In this document: positions 23,623-36,206 of the stretch, in pieces
How the letters are laid out: each line of letters begins with the position of its first letter
How positions within the stretch are numbered: the stretch's first letter is position 1
NCBI GenBank assembly: GCA_016748015.1
Contig: JAAOMT010000494.1
Coordinates: forward strand, 109,232 to 173,231
DNA length: 64,000 bases
DNA from: Geosiphon pyriformis
Taxonomy: Eukaryota; Glomeromycota; Glomeromycetes; Archaeosporales; Geosiphonaceae
Direction: 5' to 3'
Made by a program: the position numbers and the translations under genes
The notes under the pieces: generated by a model
Databases searched by the model: none
Seen by the model: the letters and a program-made list of their open reading frames with translations, nothing else
Told to the model about the DNA's origin: nothing

Positions 23623-26600
23623 GTAATTTTATATGGAAATTTGCAACATGTAATGTTTGAAGTATTAATGTTCCTGCCAAACAGAAGGACATTATTCATT
23701 GGCATAGAAATTCTGGGAATTTGGTTTTGATTATTACAAAGACAAAGCTGAGGTTTAGCAACAGGCCTTGAATTAGGGATAAATTTGATGATGTCAAAGT
23801 TTTTTTGTTTGGGTTGGACAAGGGTTTTTTTGGTGCTGAAGTTGCAATCATTGTAAACACTTCTCTAGCTCATCATGTTTGTAAGGTTTTTGAGATGTCT
23901 GGTTGCCTTCTTTTAGTCAAGCTGTTATTCAAAAATAAGCTTTCTGTGTTAATTTTGGGGTTTTATGCTGGGATGTCTCTGGCTGTTTATTTCTCTCAGA
24001 CTAATGATATCAATTTTATGATAGCAAAGATGGTTAATGAATCTTTGTTTGTGGTTTTGGGTGGTGACTTCAATGAAGATGGCTCCTGAAAATGTGCTAG
24101 TTTCAAAAAGTGTTTAGATCTTGGTTTGATCAATTCTTTGGGTGGAAGTTCTTATGTCAAAATGTCTACATGAGCTAACTTTTGGGGCATGGCTAAGACT
24201 ATTGATTTCTTGTTTGTTTCTTTGAACTTGGTTAATGCTGTGCTGGATCACAAGGTGTCTGATGTTGGTGAATTTTTTGATATTGACCATCATGCTGTTT
24301 TTATGTCTGTGAGTTTGGGTGAACTTTTGAATATGCAGTTGAATTTTTTTTGCAAGCAAGTAAATAGAGATTGGTGGAAGTTTGATTTCAAAGATGCTAA
24401 TAAAAATAAATAGAACAATTTCAAAGGTGCTATGTCAGCTAATGTTGCAATGTTCTTAGATAAGTTTGCCACCTCTGCAAGATTTTCGGATTTGGATGCA
24501 ATATAAGATGTTATTTGCAAAATAATGGTTCTTTCAGCCAATAAAGTGTTTAAGAAGAAATAGTTCAAGAGCTTTGATAATGTTTTCACCAAGAAATCTT
24601 CAAGGTTTCACAAGTTGGAGCTCTTGGTTTCTAGAATTGTCAAAGTTTCACATGAGAAAAGTATTGTAAATTTTGATTCTCTTATGAGATGCTGGATTTC
24701 TTTGAACAATGTTAAGGCTTCAGTTATTTAGGATGTTGTGAACTTTAGTGCTGGCTCTGATCATGTTCATTTTGCTCTTTTTGGTGCTAGGAAGTCTTAT
24801 CATACTGTTAAGCTTGCTGAATCTCTGAGGACTAAGGAGGCAAACATTAGATCTACTATAGATAGGAGAATAGAAAGCTTTGAGACAAATAAAAGTCATA
24901 CTATTAGGAATGTTTTGGAGCATCTCTTCCACAAAGTGGTTCTGGACCACTTGGTTGTTAAGGATAAGCTTATTTTGGAGCCCAAGTCAGTTAAGTTTAA
25001 GGTGGATATTATTATAAAAAAATGGGCCAGAAAGCATGGTATGGTTATTGATGTCTCTAATATTTGGTCTTATCAATATCAGCCATTAAATTATGTTTTT
25101 GATGAGGCTTTTTCTGGTGTAATGCATTCAGTTGAATATAGTAAGCTGTTTGATGTGATTTCCGATCTGTCTGATGACAAAACTGCTGGTCTTTTAGGTA
25201 TTACAAACAAGCTTTGGAAACATTATAACAAGTTAATTCTAAATATGCTTTTGGTGCTTTTGAACTCTTGTCTTTCTTGTGAATTGGTGCCCAGATCTTG
25301 GAAGAAGGCTTGGGTTTTGATAATTCCTAAACCATATAAGTGGGAGAGTGTTTTCACAAATACCTACTCTATTGCTTTGATCAAAATGGCTTGTAAGATC
25401 CTTTCCAAGATACTTTCTGATAAAATTTCTTTGACATACAGTACTTTTGATGTTCTTTGCAGGAACAATTTTTTGGTTTTGAAAAATACAATGACTCAGT
25501 CTCCTATTTTTGCAATTGGATTAGTGGTTAAAGATGTGTTGGAAAAGAATTGGGAGCTCTGGCTGGTTTTGCAGAATATGTGGAAAGCATACAATTTAGT
25601 CGGTTGGAAACATCTCAAGAAAAGTTTGGTCAGAATCAAGATATACAGCAGGTTCATTTGGTTTTTTGGTGGTATTCATAAGAATTGTACCAATAGGGTA
25701 ATGACAAACTTTGAGTTGATAGATAGTTATCATGTACATAATAGTTTGGATCAAGGGGAGGTTTTTTCTCCTCTTCTGTGGCATATATTTTACAATCTTT
25801 TACTATGCAAAGTCAAGAGACAAGAAAGCATGTGTGGTTATAAATTAAGTTCTCATTTTATTTCAAGGAATGGTCATGCTGAGTTCCGGGCTGGGCTCTC
25901 ATTTTTTTTTGCTGCTGGTGCTTTCATGGATGATACAATTTGGGTTGATAGTAATCAGATAGCTACTTAACATATTCTCGACATTGCAAGTGAATTTTTT
26001 TAGATAAATGATATTTTTATTAATAATGACAAAACAGTGGTCATCTCTATTAATAGCAGAATCAGCACTCCTTCTCTTTCTATCAGTGGCTTGCCAATCT
26101 CCATTGCCAAAAGGGGTGAATTTCATCAATATTTGGGTATTTTTCTTTCAACTGAAGATTTTTCAAAGTCTAATTTGGTGAAGGCAAATTTGGATGTTTG
26201 TTTTTTTACCAATCTGGTCCTAAAAAAAGCTGTCTCAGATAAGCAGTTCTTATATTTAGTATTAGCAGTTCTTTATCTTATAGTTGGTTATAGAACACAG
26301 TTCAGCTTTGTTTCTATTGATATATGCAACAAATAGGATGCTTTGATTTGTAAGGGCTTAAAGTTTAAATCTGGTTTACCTCTCAATTTTCCTAGTAATA
26401 CAATTCATTACTCTTCCTTTTATGGTTTGAAGTCTTTCTTTCAAGTTCAGTCTAAGAGCAAGGTGGTTTTTCTTGTTAGTTTTGCAAACTCAGGTGGCAT
26501 TTTGGGTCATTTGTTCTTTTACAAGTCTCATGACTTGCAGATTCTGTGCTGGTGCTCTGTGTATTCATTGAGTTCTTCTGTGCGTATTCATGTCAGTGCT

Positions 26601-28307
26601 TCTGATAACTTTTTGGTGGACATGATTTGTGTTCTTCTTGATTGCAATTTGTCTCTGGGTGGCTCTATGGCCAATTTTTTTCAGTTTCGTGGTGGAGTCT
26701 CTATGTTTGCCATTCTGGGTGAGTCATAATTTCTCAGGTTTTTCCCTTCTCTCCAATAGTATAATATTGGTTTTGTGAATCAACTTCGTGATTATTATGG
26801 TTCTGTCTTTGATTGGCACACTTTCAAGCATTGGAAAAGGTTAGACCCTCATGGCTCTGTTTCTAAGTGGTTTAAGCTTTCTGTTGCATTTTTCGATGGT
26901 GAAGATTTCTCTCTTACTTATCCTTTAGTTTCAGATGGTGTTGGTTCTTTGAATATTTTTGATTTTAGTGATTTTGTTTCTATCTGTGATCATCTTTTAC
27001 AAGTTAATGCTGACAGTTTGTTGGTGTATATGGATGGGTCCCTTAGTAATCTGGGCACAGTTGGTTGTAGAGCTGGTGCCACTGCTTTTTTTGAAGACAT
27101 TGATTTGGGTTTGGGTATTGGTGTGTCAGATTTAATGTTGTCTACTTTGGCAGAGTTGCAGGTTATTACACTGGCTCTGAAGAGTATCCTCCCACTGAGC
27201 TCTGTTAAATTGTTTTTGAATAGTCAATCTGCTCTGGATGTCTGTAAGTCTAAATTGAATCTGATATGTTCTGACTTTCATAATCAGTGTTGGATTGAAC
27301 ATCATCATATTGTCAATATTATTCACAGTAAGAATTTGAAGGTCAGCTGGCATATAGTTAAAGGCCACTTTGGTGTTTCAGGAAATGAATGTGTTAATGC
27401 AATTGCTAGTGATGCTTTTTTCTTTAGCTGGTATCTTCCTCCTTGCTTGAATAAACACTTTTTGATAGCTGATGATAGTGTAGTTTCTGGCAATTCCAGA
27501 CATTTTATATGTGATATTTATTGTTCGATTTGTTATGTGTACTGAGAGATTGGTTCTGGTTTCAAGTTTTTAGCAGGTGATTTGCTTTCTAAGATTGACT
27601 GAGTCTGTTTATTTTTGGTTTGGCACCCTGACTTGCATTTGGCCACTGGTTTTACCAGCAGACCCTTGGCTAATACATGCACTTATTTTATAAAGGCTTT
27701 GCATCACCAGCTGCCAGTTGTTGTTTGGAAGTGCCTTTATAATAAGCTATATTCGAGTGTATTGTGCTTATATTGTGGTAATGTAGAGGCATCAGATCAT
27801 GTGTTCTCTTACAAGATTGATGATTCTGTTTGATGTCAGTTGTTAGAATTCTATGTGAACTCCTGGAAGGCAGTTTCTGGCTTTTCTTATTCTTCTTCAG
27901 ACATACTACAACTGTTGTTTTTATGTGTCTTTGATTCTTTTTTGTCCATGGCTCTTTATAAGGATTTCATTTTTAATGATTGGTTTTGCGAAGTGGTTAC
28001 CATCTTTCACAATCCCAAGGTTACTGGTTTGGAAATTGTCAAATTTGTGTGCTCTCTTAGTCTTGATTTTAGGAGTAATGTCTGGTCAATTTGTGTTAAA
28101 CATTGTGCTTATATGGAGAAGAATGGATTGATTTCTCTTAATGGTTCAGTTCTCATCTTGGTTTCTGGTTTGGCCTCAGGGTTGTCAGCTGGGGTGGTCA
28201 AATTGCTTGACATTGCTAATGCTTTTGGTATTTGTTTTGGTTTTCACAAGTCTTGTTTGTTTTTTTCAAGCATAAATGACTTAATTTCAGTTCACATAGC
28301 TGCATAA
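23619..28307 (+). pseudogene. LINE ORF2: endonuclease, reverse transcriptase, RNase H
   Basis: The ATG at 23619 overlaps the ORF1 stop as ATGA, which suggests stop-restart translation. One frame runs 1562 codons to the stop at 28305, with about 15 internal stops and no frameshift detected. Endonuclease: GGDFNEDGS near 24060, TIDFLFVS near 24200, DIDHHAV near 24280. Reverse transcriptase: AWVLIIPKPY near 25310, and the catalytic box AFMDDTIWV near 25921. RNase H: VYMDGSLSNLG near 27026, AELQ near 27152, VKGHFGVSGNE near 27357; the third acidic site reads LNSQSAL, Asn where Asp is usual. C-terminal CLYCGNVEASDH near 27768. It would nick DNA and copy element RNA at the cut. Several stops fit CGA-to-TGA or TGG-to-TGA changes. 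Confidence 0.88.
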
Positions 28308-28581
28308 TGTTGTTCTGATCGGCCCAAGTGGCTGGTTACATGTAGAAAGTGCATAATTCATGCTTAGTTTAGATTAACTCTTTGATGTATAGCACTAGGT
28401 AGTTTTTGGACCTCACTCATAAAGCAAAAAAAAAATTATAATGTTTTGTTAATTAAATAAAATATTTATAATATTTATGTAATATTAATTATTTTTATTT
28501 TATTTTATTTAATAAATACAATTCAATTATTAATAATTAATTAAGTCTGTTATACAATTTACATATAATATAAATAAATAT

Positions 28582-31423
28582 TTTTTTTTTATTAATGTTT
28601 AACGAGTGAGACCCAAAAGCCACTTAGTGCAATACATCAAACTAAGCAATCTAAACTAGGTGCTAATCATGCACTTTCTACACGTGACCAATTACTTGGA
28701 CCAATCAAAGCAACACTATAAATCTATCAGAACAGAAACCACACCATTTATACCAGAAAAAAAGCAGCTATGTTTATGAAAACCAAAACAGACACCAACC
28801 ATCTCGAAAATTCCAAGCAACCTAATCACCTTAGCAGAAAACATGCATGACAAACCATGAGTCACAGGATACACAAAACCATCAAGTGGAATTAAACCAT
28901 CTTTTTCCATCAAAGCTTTATATTTAGCTCTAATCATCCAAATATCTAAGCGGTAAGCAGCACCCAATTCTTGAACAAAATCAATAATAAATCTTCCCAC
29001 AACCTTGGTATCACTTAGAATAGATGAAACTTCCTGAACCCAATCCCTAAACACAAAACCTTTGTCCATGGTAGTATACAACACATCATCAGATATGTAC
29101 AGAGAGAGCATCTATAAGACATAAAACAAATGCAAGCCCAATCCAGAAACACTTTGCCACTTGGCCAGATGAGACTTGAGAATGCTCTTATGAGCATCAG
29201 AATCAAATGTGCAAACAAAGGAATGGTCAGAACTTTCTACTTTACCACAATGCAGGCATGAGACACTTGGGTAGACCTTACTATACAGACATTTTTGCAC
29301 AGCAACTGGAAGACGGCGGTGGAGAGCCTTTAAAAAATAAGAGTGCAAACCAGCCATAAATTTACTGGTAAAGCCAGCTGCCATATGGGAGTCAGGATGC
29401 CACACTGAAGCAGTGCAAAACCAGTTCACATCACCAAGCAAACTGTCATCAACAATGTTGAAACCAGGACCAACCTCCCAGCGAGCCTGATTAATAAACC
29501 TGAAAATCTCATGAACAAAATGACAAACATTCCCAAACACTGTCTCCCCAGTAGCCATGATAAATCTCTCTCTAACCAAAACAGAAAGTGCCAAAGAAGA
29601 GCTTGCAGCTAGACCAGCCAACTTATCAGCACACTCATTACTTACAACACCTAAATGTCCTTTTACTTTATGCCAAGAAACAACAAGCTGCTTTTTTCTA
29701 ATTAAATTGACAATGCCACACTACTCCATTCAACAGCGGTTGTGGAAATCTGGAGACACCAGAGCAGATTCAGCCACACATGCATCCAATACAGCCTAAT
29801 TGTCTGAATAAACTATCACAGAACTGTCAGAGGGAACACACTCTAATGCCAAAACAATTGTCTGCAGTTCTGTTATAGTCGAAGACACCAATCCACCAAT
29901 TTTAACACTAATACCTATGTCCAGATCTGAGAAATAAGCAGCAGCACCACATTTCATTTCACGTGAACCCAAATTTCTCAATGATCCATCAGTGTAAACA
30001 TTGACTACCCTTATATTTGCTGAAAAGAGACAATGGCTCAATCCAGAAACTGTACCTGAACTGCAAACATCCATATTCCACAAACCTTCAATGCGCAAAT
30101 CATTAAAAGTAGAAGATTGATCCAAAAAGTCACAAATCAAAGTGAACCAATGAAAAACAGAGCCCCTCAGATCAAGTTTCTTCCAATGACGAAAGCTTTT
30201 TCAATCAAAAATTAAACCTTTTTTGGTATATAACTGCTTGACAAAGGTGACCTTAAACTTTCTAAGAAACAAAAAGACATTATAAAACAAAAAAGCACCT
30301 AGGACTGCAAATATTGGTGTCCCACCAGAAAATTGGAATACAAAAACAGAGAGATTGCTGAGAGACATACCACAGTCCAAAAAAATTCTAATGACTCCTG
30401 CCAAAAAATTATTAACTGAACTAACACGCAACCTAATCAGACAACATAGAGAGTGAATAGATGACCAACCCAAGACTTAAAGATCCAGAGATCTATGATT
30501 GAACAAATGACCAAGAATACTATTAGCATTTGAGAAACACAACACAGAAGCCACCTTGCATTCAGTTTGCAACTGCTCAAAAGATCTTAAACCATACAAA
30601 GAGGGATGATAAAAGGCCTCATTAGGAAAGTCTCTTAGAAGACCAGCTTTAAGCCTCAACTCCCTTCTGATCAATGTATTCCACTTCATACACATATTCC
30701 TGAAGACAAAGCTGAACTGAGTCCTATAACTAATAATCGGTTGTAACACAGCTAATACTAATAAAGAAACTGCTTGTCTGAAATAGCTTTCTTGAAAACC
30801 AAATTGACAAAAAACTTGACATCCATGTGTACCTTAGCCAAGCTTGGTTTGGACAACCCTTCAGATGACAAATAAATACCAAGATATTGATGAGACTCCT
30901 TCCTGCAAGCAATTGAAATTAGTAGACCACTAGTTGACAATAAAGCATTACTAATCCTCTGATTAATAAGAATGGCTACAGTTTTTTTATTATTGATAGA
31001 AATGTCGTTTATCCTGAAAAATTCACTCGCTGTGTCCAAAATATATTGAATGGCAGCCTGACTGCTCCCCATTCAGATGGTATCATCCATGAATGCACTA
31101 GCAGCCAGAAAAGAAGTCAAACTGTCTTGGTTTTCTATTCTGCCAGTCTTAGCTACAAATTTAGTATCAATTTGGTAACCACACAAACTTTTCTGTCTCT
31201 TAATCTCACACAAAAGGGGGTCATAAAAGATTCTCTACAGCAAAGGAGAGAAAATTTCACTCTGATTAAGACCATCATGCATTTGATAGCCATCCATTAA
31301 ACCAAAATCAGTCATAATCTGGTTAACGCAGTTATTGTGAATTGAACCAAAAAATCTAATAAAATGCCTGCATATTTTGATCCAAACCAAACTATTATGC
31401 AAGTGATGCCAATTTACAGAGTC
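28582..31423 (-). mobile_element. 5'-truncated LINE copy with exact 12-bp target-site duplication
   Basis: This is a minus-strand copy of the same LINE family, starting inside the reverse transcriptase (31423) and running to the 3' end with a poly(A) seen as T run 28582-28590. The 12-mer ATAAATAAATAT lies directly at both ends (28570-28581 and 31424-31435). This is the classic footprint of target-primed reverse transcription with 5' truncation. Its 3' end lies only ~140 bp from that of the plus-strand LINE, so the two are tail to tail. Confidence 0.9.
28716..31423 (-). pseudogene. LINE ORF2 fragment (RT C-terminal half, RNase H, zinc motif)
   Basis: Translation from 31423 starts within the reverse transcriptase (YDSVNWHHLHNSLVWIKI). 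It contains AFMDDTI near 31095, RNase H VYTDGSLRNLG near 30002, TELQTIVLALE near 29880, and SSVIVYSDN, which keeps the Asp lost in the plus copy. It ends with CLHCGKVESSDH near 29250. From 30749 to the end the frame is single. A one-base deletion lies near 30755 (FLY then a stop), and several stops occur, including one right after FMDDTI. It is 5'-truncated and not functional. Confidence 0.85.
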
Positions 31424-31435
31424 ATAAATAAATAT

Positions 31436-33552
31436 ATTATATTATAATTACAAATAATAAATATTTATTATATAAAAAAAATATAAATATTATATTTTTA
31501 TTTTTATCTTTTTTATTTTATGATTTTTTATTTTATATATTAATTAATAATAATTAATATTTTAAAAAATTTAATTTTTAATAATAATAATATTATAAAT
31601 ATTAAAGTTTTTTTGGTTTTAATAAAATTGTTTTAATTTAATTTGATAAATTTGTTTATATATATTAATTATTATTTAATTTGCTATGTTTTTAATAATT
31701 ATTATTGTAAAATCTAATAAAAACAAAAAAACAAATTTTTTTCAAAGTTTAAAGTTTAAATGTTAATATATATTTTTAATTATATTGTGTTGCTTAAAAA
31801 TATAATATCATGTATTTTTATGTTTGAAATATAATTCAATTACTAAATATCTTATATAATATTATAGTTAAATTTTTTTAGTTTTTAGTTTTTTTAGTTA
31901 TATATATTAGTTAATAATTAATAATTTGATTAATAACTTAATTATTAATTAAATTATACAAAATAGAAAAAAAGCTATTGTTTACAGCCAAAATAAAATC
32001 AAATATTATAATTGGTATTGGTGTTATAAAAGTTAATTTAGTTATTTTTTTCTTATAAAAAGATTACAAAAAATATTTGTAATATGTGTTAAAATATTTT
32101 ATAATAATTTTAAGTTTTACAATTTGAATGTTTTTTTACAAATAAATGTAAAATAATTGGTTAAGTATTATAGTTCAAAAACATGTGCATATAAACTATT
32201 TGCTAATATTAATTTTTAATAACAATAATAACAATAAAAAAAAATTACTACCATTAAAAAGGATTAATAGTCATCTCTAAAAAATAGGGTAAAAAGTTTT
32301 CCAGTCTGATGACAAAAGTTCATGAACATTGTCATCATTGCTCGTGAGAAATATTTTTGCTAAATTCTTTCAATGTGTCCTCAAGATTACACAGAGATTG
32401 GTTCATCATAAAAATATGCACTGCTTTAATTTTTTTAAAAAAAGCTCAGTTTTGTCCCAATTTGAGAAGGTACATATTTTGATTAAATTTTTAAGCTTGA
32501 TTCAATTTGAAATTTTGTTTTTAGGAAGTGAAAAAACTTCCATGTATTTTGAAAACATGCTGATTGTTTGATTTATCTTCAAAATTTGCCAAAATTTAAA
32601 TAACTCATTTGAATTTTTCAAGTTGTGACCTATTGGAGTGATGGCCATGTGAAGTCTTAATTTTTTACAAATTTTTAAGCCTCCAAAAAGTTGCTCGTTC
32701 TGTTTGAGGAGGTTTTTGATCAAATTATTTTTAATAGATTAATATTACAAAAAGGGGATAAATTATGCAGACGCCGAATTTTTCGTGTGACAAAAATTTA
32801 GTATAACATTGCACAGTCAATGTGGATTTATTTTTACCAAATTTCGAACTTTCTGTGGGTCGGATCGAAGATCCCTTTGCCGAATTTTTTGTCAAAGAAA
32901 TTAGCAATTCTTGAAATTTTTTCGGTCCGAAGTATGTTATTTTACCGGCGGTGCGTTGCACTTCAACAAGATATTTTCTTAATCATCGTGGTTGAAGAAA
33001 TGAACTGTAGTTATTTTTCATGACCAAAAGTTTTATTGTTTGACTTTTTGAAAAATTAAACGAATTTCATAAGATAAAGGGAAATTTTTGATATTTTAAA
33101 AGAATGTCACAAATGAAAATATATAAAATCTTTAAAATTAAGTTCCAAAGGCTTACTTTTATTATAACTCTTTTGAATTCAATTTATTTTCAAAAACCAG
33201 CTGACATCATTTAAATTGATTATTGAGAATTGAAAGGATTTGTCTAAATGACCAATGTTAAAAGAAGCTATAGCTTGAATAAACGAAGCCAATGCTGAAA
33301 AAATCTCGCTGAAATAATATTTGGCCAAGCTTTTTCTCAAAACTTTAAAAAACCTTTTAAGCTAGTGAGCTTTATAAATATTTTTTAATTTCTGGATAAA
33401 AAATGGCTATGTTTTTAATCTAGATATTTGCTAATTTGAAAATACCCAAAAAAATCAATAAATTTTAACTGTAGGTATCATCCTTGAAACCTTCAATTTT
33501 TACTTATGAGCTATGCTTAATTTTAAAGGAACTGTGAAGATTTTATTTCTAG
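31436..33552. other. AT-rich intergenic stretch, no confident gene
   Basis: 31436-32290 is CpG-poor A/T sequence. 32290-32740 has short open frames on both strands without recognisable domains, and includes a diverged local duplication (an AAAGCTCAGTTTTGTCC block near 32442 resembles AAAGTTGCTCGTTCTGTTT near 32687). 33020-33550 precedes the broken lipase-like gene and may contain its lost 5' exons. Confidence 0.4.
32755..33020. repeat. Candidate dispersed repeat block, unclassified
   Basis: About 265 bp of higher GC and CpG content than its surroundings. It contains two related segments, GCCGAATTTTTCGTGTGAC (near 32773) and GCCGAATTTTTTGTCAAAG (near 32879). Open frames on both strands are short and look non-functional. 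It resembles the end of a DNA transposon or another interspersed repeat, but only one copy is in this window, so this is inference. Confidence 0.3.
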
Positions 33553-34122
33553 GTGATACGGCTTATTACGCTTATCAGACTTATTGTTTACTTGCTGAAT
33601 CGAGGTTTATCGATGAGAATATATATGGTATACAAGCTTCTATTTCGCTTGCAATCCTTTTAATTACTTATTTTAATACTGAATTTCTTTGAAATTAAAT
33701 TTAGCATGGGTAACTCCAGCTCCAAAAAAATTTACCTTGAGAAATGCTGCTAAACATACAATTTCAATACAAGTTAGAGGGCGAGAATTAACCTATGAGA
33801 GAATGGTGCAATGGGGCTTTTAAGACCTTGAAACGTGGAGGACATAAATTCTGGGAATATTTCAAAGTACCTTTAGAATCCTATGAAAGATATGAAAAAA
33901 ATTTAAAAGACAGAATATTAGATCTTCTTGAGAAATATGTGTCCAACAAATCTTATAGAAATTATAGTTTTATTTTTACAGGTCACGGTGAAGGTGGAGG
34001 TAGGCAATAGTTATTTGTATATTTATGTTTAATATACATTTAACCAATATGTTTAAATTTTTTTAAAATCTTTAGCTACCTATGCTGCATTTGACTTTTG
34101 GGAAAATAACCTGGATAAATAA
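33553..34122 (+). pseudogene. Broken class 3 lipase-like gene
   Basis: Three exon-like pieces are joined by plausible GT-AG introns: 33553-33627 (DTAYYAYQTYC), 33715-33999 and 34076-34122. The middle piece reads ISIQVRGRELTYE, then, after one extra base near 33800, EWCNGAFKTLKRGG and so on to FIFTGHGEGG. The last piece reads ATYAAFDFWENNLDK and stops. This is the class 3 lipase order (YA...YC, V-x-x-RG, GH-x-x-GG elbow, then A-x-x-A), matching the intact gene at 50160-51553. The frameshift, the missing 5' end and the early stop (no catalytic Asp or His region) make it a pseudogene. The elbow reads G-H-G-E-G-G, with Gly where the nucleophilic Ser is expected. Confidence 0.7.
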
Positions 34123-35548
34123 ACATAAACATAAACATATTTTAATACTAAAAGATGGTTTGTTTTAAAACGAAATTGGCCAGAAACAGTTTTACGAAAA
34201 CTTATTGAGCAATTCAGATTTTATATTATATTCACGTATTAAATATGATTATTGAAAATGTAAATGAAACACCTCTTCTTTTTGATATTTTTAATAATAA
34301 TAATAATAATAATAATAATTATAATAATAAAATAATACTACTACTATTTAAAAAAAACTGGAGTACTAATTTCACGCAAATTGAGAAGAATATATAAATA
34401 GCAATAAAATAATATTTATTTTTTTCACAGTCATTTAATGACTTTCTTTTCAAACATTGATTTAATGAAAAAACAAAAATATGGACATAATTTCAGGTGA
34501 ATTAACCAACAAACCTCAACCATTATATATAAATATATAAATATAATATCCATTTTAATCAAATATAAAATATTTCTTTATTATAGCATCACCAATTATA
34601 TAACAATTGAATGATTAAAGAAACAAAAAATCCAACATTTTTTGGTCATATTCAATCATATTGTTATTAAATTGCATGAAATCAAGTTGATTAAGCATTT
34701 ATTGAAATGTTGTGATATTTTTAATGTTCATAATAAAACAAAAAATAAGATTATTTTATTATTAAAATTGGCTTGAAAACCTCAAAAATTCAATTACATA
34801 TACATAATTAAAATAATACTAATAATTTATAATTTTGAAAAGTCATCTAATTGATAGTTTTAATGATAATTATTATAATCTTGAAACTATTAATTTTACA
34901 AATTTATAAAATTAAATAATTTATATTTTTAAATATAAAATTTGGTATTTGTAAAGACAGCGAAAAGTTCCTCCTCTGAGAAAAATTGTAAGGCATAACA
35001 AATAATAATAAAAAATACTGCGATTCCCTTTAGTTTTGTCGCTAATAAGTAAATAAGTTTCATTGAATGGAAAAACAACTTTTAAATAAGTTTTCTGGTT
35101 CTTAAAATTGGTGATTTTTTCGGCATCTTTCTAATAATTTATAATTACAAGTTTGAAATCACTAGAGATAACACTTTTGAATTTCTACTTTAATAAGTCT
35201 ATTTCGATTCAGATTTCTTGCCAAAAAGATTGGGTTAGTGTGAAAATCAAAATCAATTTTTAGGTCTAGCTTTTTTGACTGTAAGTTATTTCATATAGGC
35301 ATAAAAATAGGCAGTGTATATTGAGATGCATTCTTTAGAGTCCTTTTTACCATCCTTAATGTTCTGCAGCAAACATGTTTGCATTAGTTAATTTGACAAA
35401 ATATCCACTCGATTCTTCTATTTCAAAACTCTGCTTTTTTAATTTCAAAGCTATTATGTAACAAATTATACTACTATTAAAAATTGCAAATAAAGAAATC
35501 ACAAATTTAAAAACCTGAGACTTCTAATTTCGTTAATACAAAATTTTC

Positions 35549-35582
<34 letters not shown>

Positions 35583-36206
35583 TTTGAGAATAATCTAAAA
35601 AATTAAATACATGATTAATTTCATATTTATTAATTTAAATCATGATTTAATAACTAAGAATAGAATTAATTTTTAAAAAATTTATATATATATTCCTAGT
35701 CAAAAAATAAATAAAATTATATATATATTATTAAAAATAATCTGAATAAAGACAAAAATAATTTGTGATTAATTTACTATTACAATAAAAAAACCCCCAA
35801 TTCTTAGAAATAGTTTTATAGAAAAAAAGACTAATAAAAAAATATTCAATCAGAATTTTTATATAAAAAACTTTTATATTTCCAAGCAACTTTATTTATA
35901 TAATTTATTTTTCAATATTGTTAAATAAACTTTTTATAATTATTTTATCTTAATTATAACTTTTAGTAAATTATTTTTATATAAAGCGAATAAAGCATTA
36001 AAAATTTAAAAATATTTTCAATAAAAAATGTGTGAATTGAATGCTTAATTATAAAAATTTGTAAAAAAATTATTTTTATAATATTAGCAAAAGAATTTCA
36101 TTTTTTTGTACTAAATTAATGCAATCAAACAAAATATTTCATTTATTATTATTAAAATTTTTTAATTTAAAAAATATATTAATTATTTATTTTTAAATAT
36201 CGGCAT

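Larger units (their letters stand above)
21579..28433 (+). mobile_element. Non-LTR retrotransposon (LINE), nearly full length, inactive
   Basis: About 6.85 kb with two overlapping reading frames: ORF1 with a CCHC knuckle, and ORF2 with an AP-type endonuclease, reverse transcriptase, RNase H and a C-terminal Cys/His motif. It is followed by a ~120 bp 3' UTR and a short A tail. AATTATAA occurs immediately before the putative 5' end (21571-21578) and immediately after the A tail (28434-28441), a plausible target-site duplication. The 3' UTR resembles that of the minus-strand copy at 28582-31423 (shared GTAGAAAGTGCAT and TTTAGATT blocks and the CTCACTC end). Domain order suggests a LINE with RNase H, related to the I/Jockey-like group; the clade is inference. 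Confidence 0.88.
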
